64,000 nucleotides of DNA from an uncultured Christensenella sp. GTDB taxonomy: Bacteria; Bacillota; Clostridia; Christensenellales; Borkfalkiaceae. The DNA lies in the NCBI GenBank assembly GCA_910578145.1, contig CAJTPJ010000002.1, forward strand, positions 154,728-218,727, read 5' to 3'. Numbering within the stretch: the first letter of the stretch is position 1; every line of letters starts with the position of its first letter. The notes under the pieces were generated by a model that did not search any database, was not told the origin of the DNA, and was given only the letters and a program-made list of their open reading frames with translations. Shown in pieces: positions 8,283 to 17,018 of this stretch. Made by a program: the position numbers and the translations under genes.

Positions 8283-9215
8283 TTATTTCTTTTTATTTTT
8301 GAGCAATACTACAGCGACGTACGCCGCAAGCAAAACGGCGCAAGTACCCAAAAGCACGCCGTACATAGCGCCCAGCGGAACGTTGTTGCCAAAGCAAGAT
8401 AAGTTTGCGTCAAACGAATTTCTCATTTCCGTTATTATTTCGGAAATCGTATTTTCTTCCAACGACAGTTTTTGCAATTCTTCTGAGATAGCGTTCACAT
8501 AACCGTTCATATAGTGATTGCGAATTATTCCCACGCTATACGTGCCGGGCAAAAGAGAAAGCACGTTTTGTAGCGCATTAGGAAAAGTTGAAATGGGCAT
8601 ATAAGCGCCGCAAATAAAACCGTACATTGACGAAACCAAAGTTGAAACCGCCGAAGCTCCGCCGTTGGTGGAAATGAAACTACCCACGATTCCCGCAAGC
8701 AAAGTGCCGAAAAGTATTCCGCAAATTATATCCACTAATATCAAGAATACGTCGCCTACGGGAATATACCATCCTATTGCCGCAAGATAGATATGCCCGA
8801 TAAGCATAACGGTTATAAGAACTATAAACGTAACGAAAAAGTTGGAAACGAAATACGCCAGCGAAATTGTAGTGCCTTTAACGGGTGAAACCCTAAAATC
8901 GTTCACGGACGAATTAATTTTGTCTGCAATCATTACCGTGTTAGAGCAAAATGCCACCGTAACCGCGCTTACGCTTAAAATAGAGGACATAAGCCACGCA
9001 CCGGCAACGCCGTTTAATATACGCGGCTCTATGGATATGCCGTATTCAGAAAATATTCTTTCAAAATTATCTATATACACGGTTCTCAAAAACGTTACGA
9101 ATAATATAAAAAGTATAATGGGCGTTAACAACGACATAAAAAAAGTAAATATGTCTTTGAAGTAACATTTTGTGTTACGTCCTATCAGCGAAATTAATTT
9201 TCTGCACTCGCTCAT
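8283..9215 (-). CDS. ABC-2 type transporter permease
   Basis: 310-residue membrane protein of the ABC-2 family. Hydrophobic segments lie at about 27-46, 70-95, 115-140, 150-180, 190-215 and 280-305, with an extracellular loop between the last two. The charged N-terminus and six-helix plan fit DrrB-type permeases. It starts 2 nt after its ATPase with a strong AAGGAGA SD, so the two form one exporter. Substrate cannot be deduced. Confidence 0.87.
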   Translation of the reverse strand: MSECRKLISLIGRNTKCYFKDIFTFFMSLLTPIILFILFVTFLRTVYIDNFERIFSEYGISIEPRILNGVAGAWLMSSILSVSAVTVAFCSNTVMIADKINSSVNDFRVSPVKGTTISLAYFVSNFFVTFIVLITVMLIGHIYLAAIGWYIPVGDVFLILVDIICGILFGTLLAGIVGSFISTNGGASAVSTLVSSMYGFICGAYMPISTFPNALQNVLSLLPGTYSVGIIRNHYMNGYVNAISEELQKLSLEENTISEIITEMRNSFDANLSCFGNNVPLGAMYGVLLGTCAVLLAAYVAVVLLKNKKK

Positions 9216-9217
9216 AT

Positions 9218-10126
9218 TTAAATCTCCTTTAAATTTTTACCTGTTACTTTCAAAAACACGTTATCCATATTGCCCTTTAAAACCTCGAAATCGTCAAAAA
9301 TATCAGGTTTCTGCGCAAATAACGCGGCTATCTGCGACGTGCTTTCAAGCTCTGCTTCAAGATAATCTTTATTCCTGTTTAGCGTAAATCCTTTTTCGGA
9401 AAGAAACTTTTCGGCTTTGTCAATTCTATTGTAAAATTTAATATAATCACTTGCGTACTCGTTTTTAAGCGTGTGCGGCGTGCCTTCGGCAACCTTTTTG
9501 CCGCCGTCGAGTATAACTACGTAATCCGCCGTGCCCGCTTCTTCCATATAGTGCGTAGTTAAAAACACCGTAAGATTGTTTTCTTTGCGCAACCTGTCTA
9601 TTATATTCCACACGGTTATACGCGTTTTGGGGTCAAGACCGGTTGTCGGCTCGTCCAAAATAAGCAGTTTAGGGTTGTGAAAAAGCGCCCTTGCAATATC
9701 TATACGCCGCTTTTGCCCGCCCGAAAGTTTGCAAACGGGGCGTTTTAATATTTCTTTTAAATCCAAAAGTTCCGTTATTTCGTCAAGGCGGTTTTTGAAT
9801 TTTTTACCGCATATACCGTACAGCGCGGCACGCGATTTCAAATTGTCGTAAACCGAAGTTTTTGCGTCCAGCACAGAATTTTGAAAAACGATACCTATTT
9901 CGCTTTTTATCTTTTCCGCGTCTGTTTCAACGTTATAACCGCAAATTTGCACTTTGCCCGCGTCTTTTTTTAAAACGCCGCTCATTACGTTTATAGTCGT
10001 AGATTTACCTGCGCCGTTTACGCCGAGAAATGCAAACAACTCTCCCTGCTTAACCTTAAACGAAACGCCGTTTACTGCTTTAACGTCTTTAAACGACTTT
10101 TCTAAATTTTCTATTTCAATTATCAT
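9218..10126 (-). CDS. ABC-2 exporter ATP-binding subunit (DrrA/CcmA-like)
   Basis: 302 residues. Walker A GVNGAGKSTTI, signature LSGGQKRRIDIARAL, Walker B LLILDEPTTGLD and H-loop LTTHYMEEA are intact, followed by a C-terminal extension (about 215-302) typical of drug-export ATPases. AAAAGGTGA lies before the ATG. It forms a two-gene unit with the permease. No clear promoter was found in the roughly 115 bases between it and the rnpB terminator. Confidence 0.9.
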   Translation of the reverse strand: MIIEIENLEKSFKDVKAVNGVSFKVKQGELFAFLGVNGAGKSTTINVMSGVLKKDAGKVQICGYNVETDAEKIKSEIGIVFQNSVLDAKTSVYDNLKSRAALYGICGKKFKNRLDEITELLDLKEILKRPVCKLSGGQKRRIDIARALFHNPKLLILDEPTTGLDPKTRITVWNIIDRLRKENNLTVFLTTHYMEEAGTADYVVILDGGKKVAEGTPHTLKNEYASDYIKFYNRIDKAEKFLSEKGFTLNRNKDYLEAELESTSQIAALFAQKPDIFDDFEVLKGNMDNVFLKVTGKNLKEI

Positions 10127-10240
10127 TTAAATCACCTTTTAGATTTTTCATAAACCCCTTATATGCTTGAGTGACAATGTCGCTTACTATCAAGCGCTGC
10201 ACGCACAACCTGAGTTTTTAAATATTCCGTTCCGCCGAAA

Positions 10241-10282
10241 GAAAAATAAAGGCGTTGCTAGCGGATTTACGCTTTCAACGCC
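10241..10282 (-). terminator. rnpB terminator
   Basis: On the minus strand the stem GGCGTTG/CAACGCC encloses an inner AGCG/CGCT pair and is followed by TTTATTTTT. It begins 8 nt after the mapped 3' end of the RNase P RNA. Confidence 0.75.
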
Positions 10283-10289
10283 GTAATAA

Positions 10290-10641
10290 TTTGAGATTAA
10301 TCTGTAAGCCGAGTTCTGTCGTGTACGGTCATCTATCTAATCTTGCAGTCGCCTGCAAGTTCAAGCGATATTTACGGCTTTCGGCGGACGGGCAGCCCCG
10401 GCATTTAAGCCAGCCGATAGCCCAATCTTGCATCGGGTGGGGTTTAATTGGCTCCCCTTGTTACCAAAGGGACGGTGAGCTCTTACCTCGCCATTCCAAC
10501 CTTACAGCTTGCGCTGCGGTATATTTCTGTTCACTTTCCTTGAAGTCGCCTTCTCCTGCCGTTAACAGGCACCCTTGCCCTGCGATGCTCGGACTTTCCT
10601 CACGCTACTTTCGTAGCCCGCGACCGTATAATTAACTCAAA
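10290..10641 (-). ncRNA. rnpB: RNase P RNA, bacterial class A
   Basis: The catalytic RNA of the tRNA 5'-processing enzyme. On the minus strand it shows the conserved landmarks in order: GAGGAAAGTCC near the 5' end, ACAGAAATATACCGC, GTAAGAGCTCACCG, and near the 3' end GACAGAACTCGGCTTA. The ends were set by helix P1, pairing TTTGAGTTAAT (5') with ATTAATCTCAAA (3', one bulged U). About 352 nt, usual for class A. It has its own promoter and terminator. Confidence 0.95.
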
Positions 10642-10649
10642 TCAAATAT

Positions 10650-10679
10650 ATTTTAACATTTTTTCATCTATAATGACAA
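10650..10679 (-). promoter_or_regulatory. rnpB promoter
   Basis: TTGTCA (10674-10679), 18-nt spacer, TAAAAT (10650-10655) on the minus strand; start predicted near 10642, matching the P1-based 5' end. Confidence 0.6.
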
Positions 10680-10697
10680 CTAAATACGCGCGATTAA

Positions 10698-10726
10698 TTG
10701 ATTTTTGCGGAATTTTATTTTAAAAT
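10698..10726 (+). promoter_or_regulatory. pyk promoter
   Basis: TTGATT (10698-10703), 17-nt spacer, TAAAAT (10721-10726). It lies inside the 5' extension of the longest pyk reading frame, which supports the downstream ATG at 10756. Confidence 0.6.
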
Positions 10727-10755
10727 TATATTTAGTAAAATTTATAGGTGAATTA

Positions 10756-12174
10756 ATGAAAAAGACTAAAATAATTTGTACTTTGGGTCCTGCCTGCGAA
10801 GACGAAGCAACTCTTTCAAAGATGATTGACGCGGGTATGAACGTTGCAAGGTTGAACTTTTCACACGGCGCGCACGCGGACCACGCCGAAAAAATTGAAA
10901 AAATTAAAAAATTGAGAAACCAAAAAAAGGTGCCCGTGGCTATAATGCTTGACACCAAGGGACCCGAATTTAGAATTGGTACGTTTGCAGAGGGTAAAAT
11001 TACGCTTGCAGACGGCGACCCGTTTACCTTTACTACAGAAGATATTATCGGCGACAAGTCGCGCGTTTCCGTTTCCTTTAAAGGTATTTGCGAACAGCTT
11101 CAAAAGGGAGATAAAATTTTACTAAATAACGGGCTTATGGTTTTTGAAGTTGAAAGGGTTAAAAAGCCCGAAATTGCTTGCAAAACTGTTATAGGCGGCG
11201 TGCTTTCCAACAGAAAAAGTATGTTTTTCCCCGATAAAGTTTTCAATATGCCCTACCTTTCCGAGCAAGATAAAAAGGATTTGAAGTTCGGCGTTGAGCA
11301 GGGCGTTGACTTTGTGGCGGCTTCTTTCGTTTCTAAAGCGCAGGATATTATTGATATCAGAAATTATTTAAAAGAGTGCGGTTCACCCGAGGGCGATATC
11401 GAAATAGTAGCAAAAATAGAAAGCCGCGCGGGCGTGAACAATCTTGACGAAATTCTTAAAGTTTGCGACGGAATTATGGTTGCACGCGGCGACCTGGGCG
11501 TGGAAGTGCCTTTTGAGGAACTGCCGTCTATTCAGAAAGCTATGATTAAAGCGTGCAGAATTAACGGCAAGCGCAGCATTACCGCAACTGAAATGCTTGA
11601 ATCTATGATTAAACAGCCACGCCCTACCCGTGCCGAAATTTCCGACGTTGCTAACGCCGTTTACGACGGTTCTTCCGCTATTATGCTTTCGGGCGAAACG
11701 GCGGCGGGCGCTTACCCCGTTGAATCCGTTAAAACGATGGCAAAAATTGCCGAACAGGCGGAAAAAGACATTTCTTACATAGCGCATATTAAGGACGCGG
11801 ATTATAAAATTGAAAGGCTTTCCGAAGCGCTTGCACACTCTGCTTGCACGCTTGCGCACGATATCGGCGCTAAAGTTATCGTGGTTTGCACGAGAACGGG
11901 CGGCACGGCGAGAACCGTTTCAAGATTCCGCCCTATGATAGATATTATCGGTATGACTACCGACGAGCGGGCATACAGAAAACTTGCTTTAAGCTGGGGC
12001 GTTATACCCGTGATGAGCGAAGAATTTTATTCGGTTGACGTGCTTTTCCATTACGCTAAACGCGCCGCGATAGACACGGGGCTTGTTGCTAAGGGCGACA
12101 CCATCGTTCTTACGGGTGGAACGCCAAACGGCAAAAGCGGTAACTCTAACCTTGTAAACGTTGAAACCGTTTAA
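10756..12174 (+). CDS. pyk: Pyruvate kinase
   Basis: Converts phosphoenolpyruvate and ADP to pyruvate and ATP, the last step of glycolysis. 472 residues, the length of the form without the extra C-terminal PEP-utilising domain found in Bacillus. Motifs: N-terminal KIICTLGPA, NFSHG, MLDTKGPEFR, the catalytic-lysine segment IVAKIES, MVARGDLGVEVP and ATEMLESM with the K+/Mg2+ site residues, and the C-terminal allosteric domain ending near TGGTPNGKSGNSNL. The ATG at 10756 (MKKTKI) was chosen because a promoter occupies the upstream extension and AGGTG lies 5 nt before it. Monocistronic, with a strong terminator. Confidence 0.97.
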   Translation: MKKTKIICTLGPACEDEATLSKMIDAGMNVARLNFSHGAHADHAEKIEKIKKLRNQKKVPVAIMLDTKGPEFRIGTFAEGKITLADGDPFTFTTEDIIGDKSRVSVSFKGICEQLQKGDKILLNNGLMVFEVERVKKPEIACKTVIGGVLSNRKSMFFPDKVFNMPYLSEQDKKDLKFGVEQGVDFVAASFVSKAQDIIDIRNYLKECGSPEGDIEIVAKIESRAGVNNLDEILKVCDGIMVARGDLGVEVPFEELPSIQKAMIKACRINGKRSITATEMLESMIKQPRPTRAEISDVANAVYDGSSAIMLSGETAAGAYPVESVKTMAKIAEQAEKDISYIAHIKDADYKIERLSEALAHSACTLAHDIGAKVIVVCTRTGGTARTVSRFRPMIDIIGMTTDERAYRKLALSWGVIPVMSEEFYSVDVLFHYAKRAAIDTGLVAKGDTIVLTGGTPNGKSGNSNLVNVETV

Positions 12175-12191
12175 CTTAATACTAAAAAAAC

Positions 12192-12226
12192 GCGCCCGAC
12201 GGTTAACCCGTCGGGCGCTGTTTTTT
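12192..12226. terminator. Terminator of pyk, also shared with the converging opp operon
   Basis: An 11-bp stem (GCGCCCGACGG/CCGTCGGGCGC, loop TTAAC) is followed by GTTTTTT on the plus strand and preceded by A7, so it can also act on the minus strand, where the 20-kb opp transcript ends at 12225. Confidence 0.9.
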
Positions 12227-12476
12227 AACTTAACCACAGATATGCAAGCAAAATCATCAATCCGAAAATGGCGATTGCACCGAGAATATACGGACCTACG
12301 GCAAGGAACGCGCCCTTTACCATAGCCCAATATTCTTTTCTCGTTACCTTGTTTTTTTCCCTCTTCCTGCCGCCGTTACGCTTCATATGCGGGTCGTACC
12401 AGCGGAAGCCGTCCACGTTCATATCAGCAAAAGAGGTTGTGGTGTCAAGGTCGTCGTTACGCTTCTTCTTTGCCAT
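12225..12476 (-). CDS. Small single-pass membrane protein at the end of the opp operon
   Basis: 83 residues, not recognised as a known family. The N-terminal two thirds are strongly charged (MAKKKRNDDLDT, a KRNGGRKREKNK stretch) and predicted cytoplasmic; residues about 54-80 form one hydrophobic helix (AFLAVGPYILGAIAIFGLMI) ending near the C-terminus. The ATG lies 20 bases inside the oppF 3' end, so its translation is tied to oppF. The position suggests an accessory of the peptide importer, but no function can be assigned. Confidence 0.75.
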   Translation of the reverse strand: MAKKKRNDDLDTTTSFADMNVDGFRWYDPHMKRNGGRKREKNKVTRKEYWAMVKGAFLAVGPYILGAIAIFGLMILLAYLWLS

Positions 12477-13614
12477 TATCTTCCTTGTTTTCTTGCGAAG
12501 GCGTTTTTTCCTTCTTCTTTTTGCCCACTTTCATATAGCCCTTTGCAAGCTCGGTAATTCTTTCAAGCTCCTGCAATTTACGCAGTTCAACTTTGCACTG
12601 CTCGTTTTGCTCGGGCGTGTTGTAAAGGTGGCAAGCGCAGAAATGCCCCGCCTCAACTTCCCTGTATTCGGGGCGAACCATTGTACATATATCCATACAA
12701 TGCTCGCAACGGGTGTGGAATTTACAACCCTTTGGAGGATTGACGGGCGAGGGAATATCGCCTTTCAACAAAATTCTGTTCATTTTTACGTGCGGATTGG
12801 GCACGGGAACGGCAGAAAACAGCGCCTTAGTATAAGGGTGCAACGTATTGCTGAAAATAGCTTCCTTAGTGCCGTACTCAACCATAGTGCCCAAATACAT
12901 AACGCCAACCTCGTCTGAAATGTGTTTTACTACCGATAAGTCGTGCGAAATGAACACGTAAGTTAAATTGAGCGACTTTTGCAACTCTTTAAGCATATTT
13001 ATTATCTGCGCCTGAATTGAAACGTCAAGCGCGGAAACGGGCTCGTCGCAAATTACGAGGTCGGGTTTGAGTGCAAGCGCTCTTGCAATACAAATCCTCT
13101 GCCTTTGTCCGCCCGAAAACTCGTGCGGGTATCTTTCGTAATAGTGCGGTTGAAGTCCACACATTTTCATTACGCTTAAAATATAATCGTGATATTCTTC
13201 CTTGGGCACGATATTGTGCTCGCGCACAGCTTCGCCGATAATTTCGCCGACGGTAAGTCTGGGCGAAAGGCTTGCGTAAGGGTCCTGGAAAATCATTTGC
13301 ATATTGGGGCGAAGTTTATTAAACTCACCGTTGCGTATTTTGGAAACTTCCTTGCCCTTAAACCATATTTCGCCACCCGTCACTTCGTAAAGGCGCAAAA
13401 TGGTTCTGCCCATAGTAGTTTTTCCGCAGCCGCTTTCGCCAACGATTCCAAGCGTTTTGCCTTTTTCCAACTTGAACGAAACGCCGTCTACCGCCTTTAA
13501 AAACTTGGTGGGCTTGCCGAAAAGGTTTGAATCTACTACGAAATACTGTTTTAAATCTTTAACTTCGAGGAGAGGCTGGTCGCTGCTGATATTCTCGTTT
13601 ACGGGTTCGCTCAT
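12457..13614 (-). CDS. oppF: Oligopeptide ABC transporter ATP-binding protein OppF
   Basis: 385-residue ATPase of the Opp/Dpp family. Walker A GESGCGKTTMGR, Q-loop MIFQDPYASLSPR, signature FSGGQRQRICIARAL, Walker B LVICDEPVSALDVS, H-loop FISHDLSV. The C-terminal oligopeptide-transporter extension contains cysteines CKFHTRCEHCMDIC, likely the iron-sulfur or metal-binding motif seen in this subfamily, followed by a Lys/Glu-rich tail. The ATG overlaps the oppD stop (ATGA) after a GGAGGAG SD. Confidence 0.95.
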   Translation of the reverse strand: MSEPVNENISSDQPLLEVKDLKQYFVVDSNLFGKPTKFLKAVDGVSFKLEKGKTLGIVGESGCGKTTMGRTILRLYEVTGGEIWFKGKEVSKIRNGEFNKLRPNMQMIFQDPYASLSPRLTVGEIIGEAVREHNIVPKEEYHDYILSVMKMCGLQPHYYERYPHEFSGGQRQRICIARALALKPDLVICDEPVSALDVSIQAQIINMLKELQKSLNLTYVFISHDLSVVKHISDEVGVMYLGTMVEYGTKEAIFSNTLHPYTKALFSAVPVPNPHVKMNRILLKGDIPSPVNPPKGCKFHTRCEHCMDICTMVRPEYREVEAGHFCACHLYNTPEQNEQCKVELRKLQELERITELAKGYMKVGKKKKEKTPSQENKEDNGKEEA

Positions 13615-14918
13615 ACTTCTCCTCCTTTTTTAGCATATTGTTTGTAAAGATAACACGAAACGCTGTGCGTATCGGTAACTTTTATAAGCTCGGGATATTC
13701 GCCCGCGCACTCTTTAAGGCACCTGTCGCACCTATCGCGGAAATAGCAATAGTCGGGCATATCCACAGGGTTAGGCACGAAACCGGGAATACAATAAAGC
13801 GAATCCACCTCGCTGTCAACGGTGGGTTTGCTCTTTTGTAAGCCTATAGTGTACGGGTGCATAGGGTGGTCGAAAATATCTTCCGAAGTACCCATTTCAA
13901 TAATTTTACCCGCGTACATTACCACGACGAAATCAGCCATTTCAGCAACTACGCCCAAATCGTGGGTGATAAGCATTATACTTCCGTTTATCTTGTGCTT
14001 TATATTACGGAGCAAATCGAGAATTTGCGCCTGAATGGTAACATCAAGCGCCGTAGTAGGCTCGTCCGCGATTATAAGTCGAGGATTACACAAAAGCGCC
14101 ATAGCTATCATAACCCTTTGACGCATACCGCCGGAAAGTTCGTGCGGGTACTTTTTGTAAACGCCCTCGGGGTCTGCCATACCTACGAGATTAAGCATTT
14201 CCAAACTGCGTTCTTTTGCTTTCTGTTTGGAAATACCTTCGATATGCAAAAACGCTACTTCGTCAAGCTGGTTGCCGATAGTAAACACGGGGTTAAGCGA
14301 AGTCATCGGCTCCTGGAAAATCATTGCGATTTCCCTGCCACGTATCCCGCGCATCGCTTCCGTGGGCATTTTGGCAATGTCTACCACCTTTTCTTCGCTT
14401 TTATAAAGGTTGCCGCCAAGGCTGTTTTTCTTTATAACGGGCTTGCCCTTTTTATCAAGTACGGGCACCTCGTTGCCGTTTTCGTCGGTAGTAGTTTCGT
14501 AAACGGGTATTTTCTTACCACGCCCGTCGCGCACGAAAACGTTGGACTTAAAGCGTATCGAACCGCTTACAATCTGCCCCGTAGGACCTTGAACGAGTTG
14601 CATAGTCGAAAGCGAAGTTACGCTTTTGCCGCAACCGCTTTCGCCAACCACGCCCACGGTAGAACCTTCGGGAATGGAAAACGAAACACCGTTTACCGCT
14701 TTAACCACACCCGCGTCGGTATAGAAAAAGGTGTGCAAATCGTCAAATTCGATTATGTTAGAGGGGTCTTTCATCTCGGTGACAAATTCTTCCTCTTTCA
14801 CCTTTCTCTTTTTCAGTTTTTCAAAATGACGCGTTGCCTTGGCGTTTTCTTTGGAAATACGGCGGGATTCCGCGCCCGAAATATAATGTGATTTTTTTTC
14901 GTTTTTATTTTCGGACAT
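13611..14918 (-). CDS. oppD: Oligopeptide ABC transporter ATP-binding protein OppD, with insertion
   Basis: 435-residue ATPase, longer than the usual 320-350. It has a charged N-terminal extension (about 1-55), Walker A GESGCGKSVTS, then an insertion of about 50 residues (roughly 120-170, rich in Lys, Gly and Asp/Glu) between the first strands and the Q-loop AMIFQEPMTSLNP. Signature LSGGMRQRVMIAMAL, Walker B LIIADEPTTALDVT and H-loop LITHDLGV are intact; the C-terminal CYFRDRCDRC cysteines are present. SD GAGGT. The insertion has no recognised domain and is matched by enlarged loops in oppC and oppA of this operon. Confidence 0.94.
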   Translation of the reverse strand: MSENKNEKKSHYISGAESRRISKENAKATRHFEKLKKRKVKEEEFVTEMKDPSNIIEFDDLHTFFYTDAGVVKAVNGVSFSIPEGSTVGVVGESGCGKSVTSLSTMQLVQGPTGQIVSGSIRFKSNVFVRDGRGKKIPVYETTTDENGNEVPVLDKKGKPVIKKNSLGGNLYKSEEKVVDIAKMPTEAMRGIRGREIAMIFQEPMTSLNPVFTIGNQLDEVAFLHIEGISKQKAKERSLEMLNLVGMADPEGVYKKYPHELSGGMRQRVMIAMALLCNPRLIIADEPTTALDVTIQAQILDLLRNIKHKINGSIMLITHDLGVVAEMADFVVVMYAGKIIEMGTSEDIFDHPMHPYTIGLQKSKPTVDSEVDSLYCIPGFVPNPVDMPDYCYFRDRCDRCLKECAGEYPELIKVTDTHSVSCYLYKQYAKKGGEV

Positions 14919-14921
14919 TGT

Positions 14922-15983
14922 TTACCTCTTCATCTTAGGGTCAAACGCATCTCTGAGTCCGTCGCCGACAAAGTTAAACGCGAGAATTGCAAGCGTAATA
15001 CAAATACCGGCGGGTATCCAAAGGTTGGGGAAATAGCTTAAATTATACTTGTCGGTTGCGGTGTTTATCATTGCGCCCCAAGTTGCAGTGCCTTCGGGTG
15101 CGCCTATACCGAGGAAACCGAGCGTTGCTTCGGTAAGGATTATACTTCCCAAACCGAGGGTCATTGAAACTATGAGTTGGGGCAATACGTTAGGAATTAG
15201 ATGTTTAAATATCTTTCTTTTTACGGACAAACCCGAACATTTAGCCGCAAGCATAAATTCTTGCTCACGTAAAGAAAGAATTTGCCCGCGCACCAAACGC
15301 GCCGTACCTGCCCAACCTATAAGGGTAAGTATTGCCATCATATAGTATAGTCGGATAATAGAGGTTATCTCGAAACTGTCGAACACTGCGGAGAATATAA
15401 GCATTATCGGCAACGTTGGAATACAGTACAAAATATCCGTTACACGCATTATAGCGTTATCCACCTTGCCGCCGAAATAGCCGGCAAGTCCGCCCAGCAC
15501 TACGCCGAGCAACGTTTCAACTATTACAACGAGGAAACCTATCGTAAGAGAAACCCTGCCGCCGTACAAAAGTCTAGTAAACACGTCGTAGCCGTGGCTG
15601 TCCGTGCCAAGCCAATGCTGTTTGTTTATGTCCGAATAACTGTTTACGTCGTTTACTTCAACCGTAATTTCGTAGCCCGTAACTATTTGCCCGTCGGCAG
15701 TTTCATAACGCGTTTCTTCAACGTTTACTATAACCTTTTCCGAACGGTCAACCTGCTGTTCGCCCCAAGGCGAAAACAGCGGTCCGAAAAAGGATATAAT
15801 AAATAGCGTAATTAAAATTACAAGACCTATAACCGACAATTTTGAACGGAAAAACCTTTTTGCAACCGTTCTTCCGGGCGACAACGTTTTAACCCTGTCG
15901 CTAAGGTTTTCGCCGTTAAAATCGTTAACTTTTGTTTCTTCCTGTTCGGCGGAAATTAAATTTTCTTTCTGTTCTTCTTCCAT
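14922..15983 (-). CDS. oppC: Oligopeptide ABC transporter permease OppC
   Basis: 353-residue permease. N-terminal cytoplasmic segment (about 1-50), first membrane helix VIGLVILITLFIISF, a long extracellular loop (about 75-130), then the transport domain with the ATPase-contact (EAA) loop FMLAAKCSGLSVKRKIFKH. It ends with FVGDGLRDAFDP, the classic OppC terminus. The ATG at 15983 is preferred over a TTG 21 nt upstream because AGGAGG sits 6 nt before it; it starts 10 nt after oppB. Confidence 0.94.
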   Translation of the reverse strand: MEEEQKENLISAEQEETKVNDFNGENLSDRVKTLSPGRTVAKRFFRSKLSVIGLVILITLFIISFFGPLFSPWGEQQVDRSEKVIVNVEETRYETADGQIVTGYEITVEVNDVNSYSDINKQHWLGTDSHGYDVFTRLLYGGRVSLTIGFLVVIVETLLGVVLGGLAGYFGGKVDNAIMRVTDILYCIPTLPIMLIFSAVFDSFEITSIIRLYYMMAILTLIGWAGTARLVRGQILSLREQEFMLAAKCSGLSVKRKIFKHLIPNVLPQLIVSMTLGLGSIILTEATLGFLGIGAPEGTATWGAMINTATDKYNLSYFPNLWIPAGICITLAILAFNFVGDGLRDAFDPKMKR

Positions 15984-15993
15984 TTCCGCCCTC

Positions 15994-16992
15994 CTATTTG
16001 CCAAGTTTTACGCGCGGGTCTACAATCGCGTACATAATATCCGTAAGTAAAATACCAATTACTGTTAGCGTAGCTATAAACATATCGTAACCCATTATAA
16101 AAGGTATGTCGCCTTTTTGAGTGAGTTCGTAAGCCGTATTGCCTATGCCGGGCAACGAGAATATCTGTTCGATAATCATAGAGCCGCCGAAAAGCCCGGG
16201 AAGTATGCCCGCAAGCGTTGTAACCAGCGGAATAAGCGTGTTTCTGAAAACGTGTTTATATACGACTTTGTTTTCCGAAAGCCCCTTAGCGCGCGCGGTA
16301 CGGATATAATCCGCGTTTAACACTTCAAGAGTGTTGGTTCGCGTATACCTCATCATAGAACCTATCGAAAGTACGGTAAGTACGAGTATGGGCAAAATAA
16401 GGTGCCATACCATATTTACGAATACCGTAAATCCGTTGGCTGTGGTGGGCAGGTCCGCCGAAGTAAGCGAACCCGTGGGGAACCAACCTAAGTCAACCGC
16501 GAATATTTTTACCACTATATTGGCAAAGAAGAACGACGGGAACGAAATACCTATCATCGTGAGTACGGTTACGGTATAATCGAGCTTGCTGTATTGGTTG
16601 CAAGCGCACTTAATGCCGAGGGGTATCGCAATTAAAAGCTGTAATATCAGGGATATAAACGAAATTGCGAACGAAAGCCCCATATTGCGGAAAATAACGT
16701 CGCCTACGGCTTCGCTACGGCTAAGGCAGTTGCCCAAATCTCCGCGGATAAAATTACTTATCCAAGTCCACCACCCGTAACATATGCCCTTGAAGGAATT
16801 ATCCCCAAGGTTGTACATATCAAGGATTTTTTGAAGTTCTTCTTCACTTGCGTCAGACTGCGCGTGCGTGGCGTAATATTTATCCCTTATGATATTTACG
16901 GGCATTATTCTTATTAAGATATAAAGAATAAGCGAAATACCAACCAGGATAAATATTGCCTGCAAGAGTCTTTTTACAACGTATTTAAACAT
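15994..16992 (-). CDS. oppB: Oligopeptide ABC transporter permease OppB
   Basis: 332-residue permease with six membrane helices. It begins FKYVVKRLLQAIFILVGIS, has the coupling loop YIRTARAKGLSENKVVYKH and ends YAIVDPRVKLGK, all typical of OppB. The segment between helix 1 and helix 2 (about 35-100) is longer than in most DppB/OppB. A GGAGC SD precedes the ATG and the 26-nt gap from oppA shows no hairpin. Confidence 0.94.
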   Translation of the reverse strand: MFKYVVKRLLQAIFILVGISLILYILIRIMPVNIIRDKYYATHAQSDASEEELQKILDMYNLGDNSFKGICYGWWTWISNFIRGDLGNCLSRSEAVGDVIFRNMGLSFAISFISLILQLLIAIPLGIKCACNQYSKLDYTVTVLTMIGISFPSFFFANIVVKIFAVDLGWFPTGSLTSADLPTTANGFTVFVNMVWHLILPILVLTVLSIGSMMRYTRTNTLEVLNADYIRTARAKGLSENKVVYKHVFRNTLIPLVTTLAGILPGLFGGSMIIEQIFSLPGIGNTAYELTQKGDIPFIMGYDMFIATLTVIGILLTDIMYAIVDPRVKLGK

Positions 16993-17018
16993 CTTGTATA
17001 AATTGCTCCGAAATCTTA

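Noticed and set aside
10127..10240. A gene between the ABC ATPase and rnpB
   Set aside because: No frame with an SD or coherent translation, and the segment is short.
13857..14891. 344-codon open frame on the plus strand across oppD
   Set aside because: It is antisense to a gene with all ABC motifs; no start signal, and the translation has no coherent domain. Long antisense frames are common here because of the codon bias.
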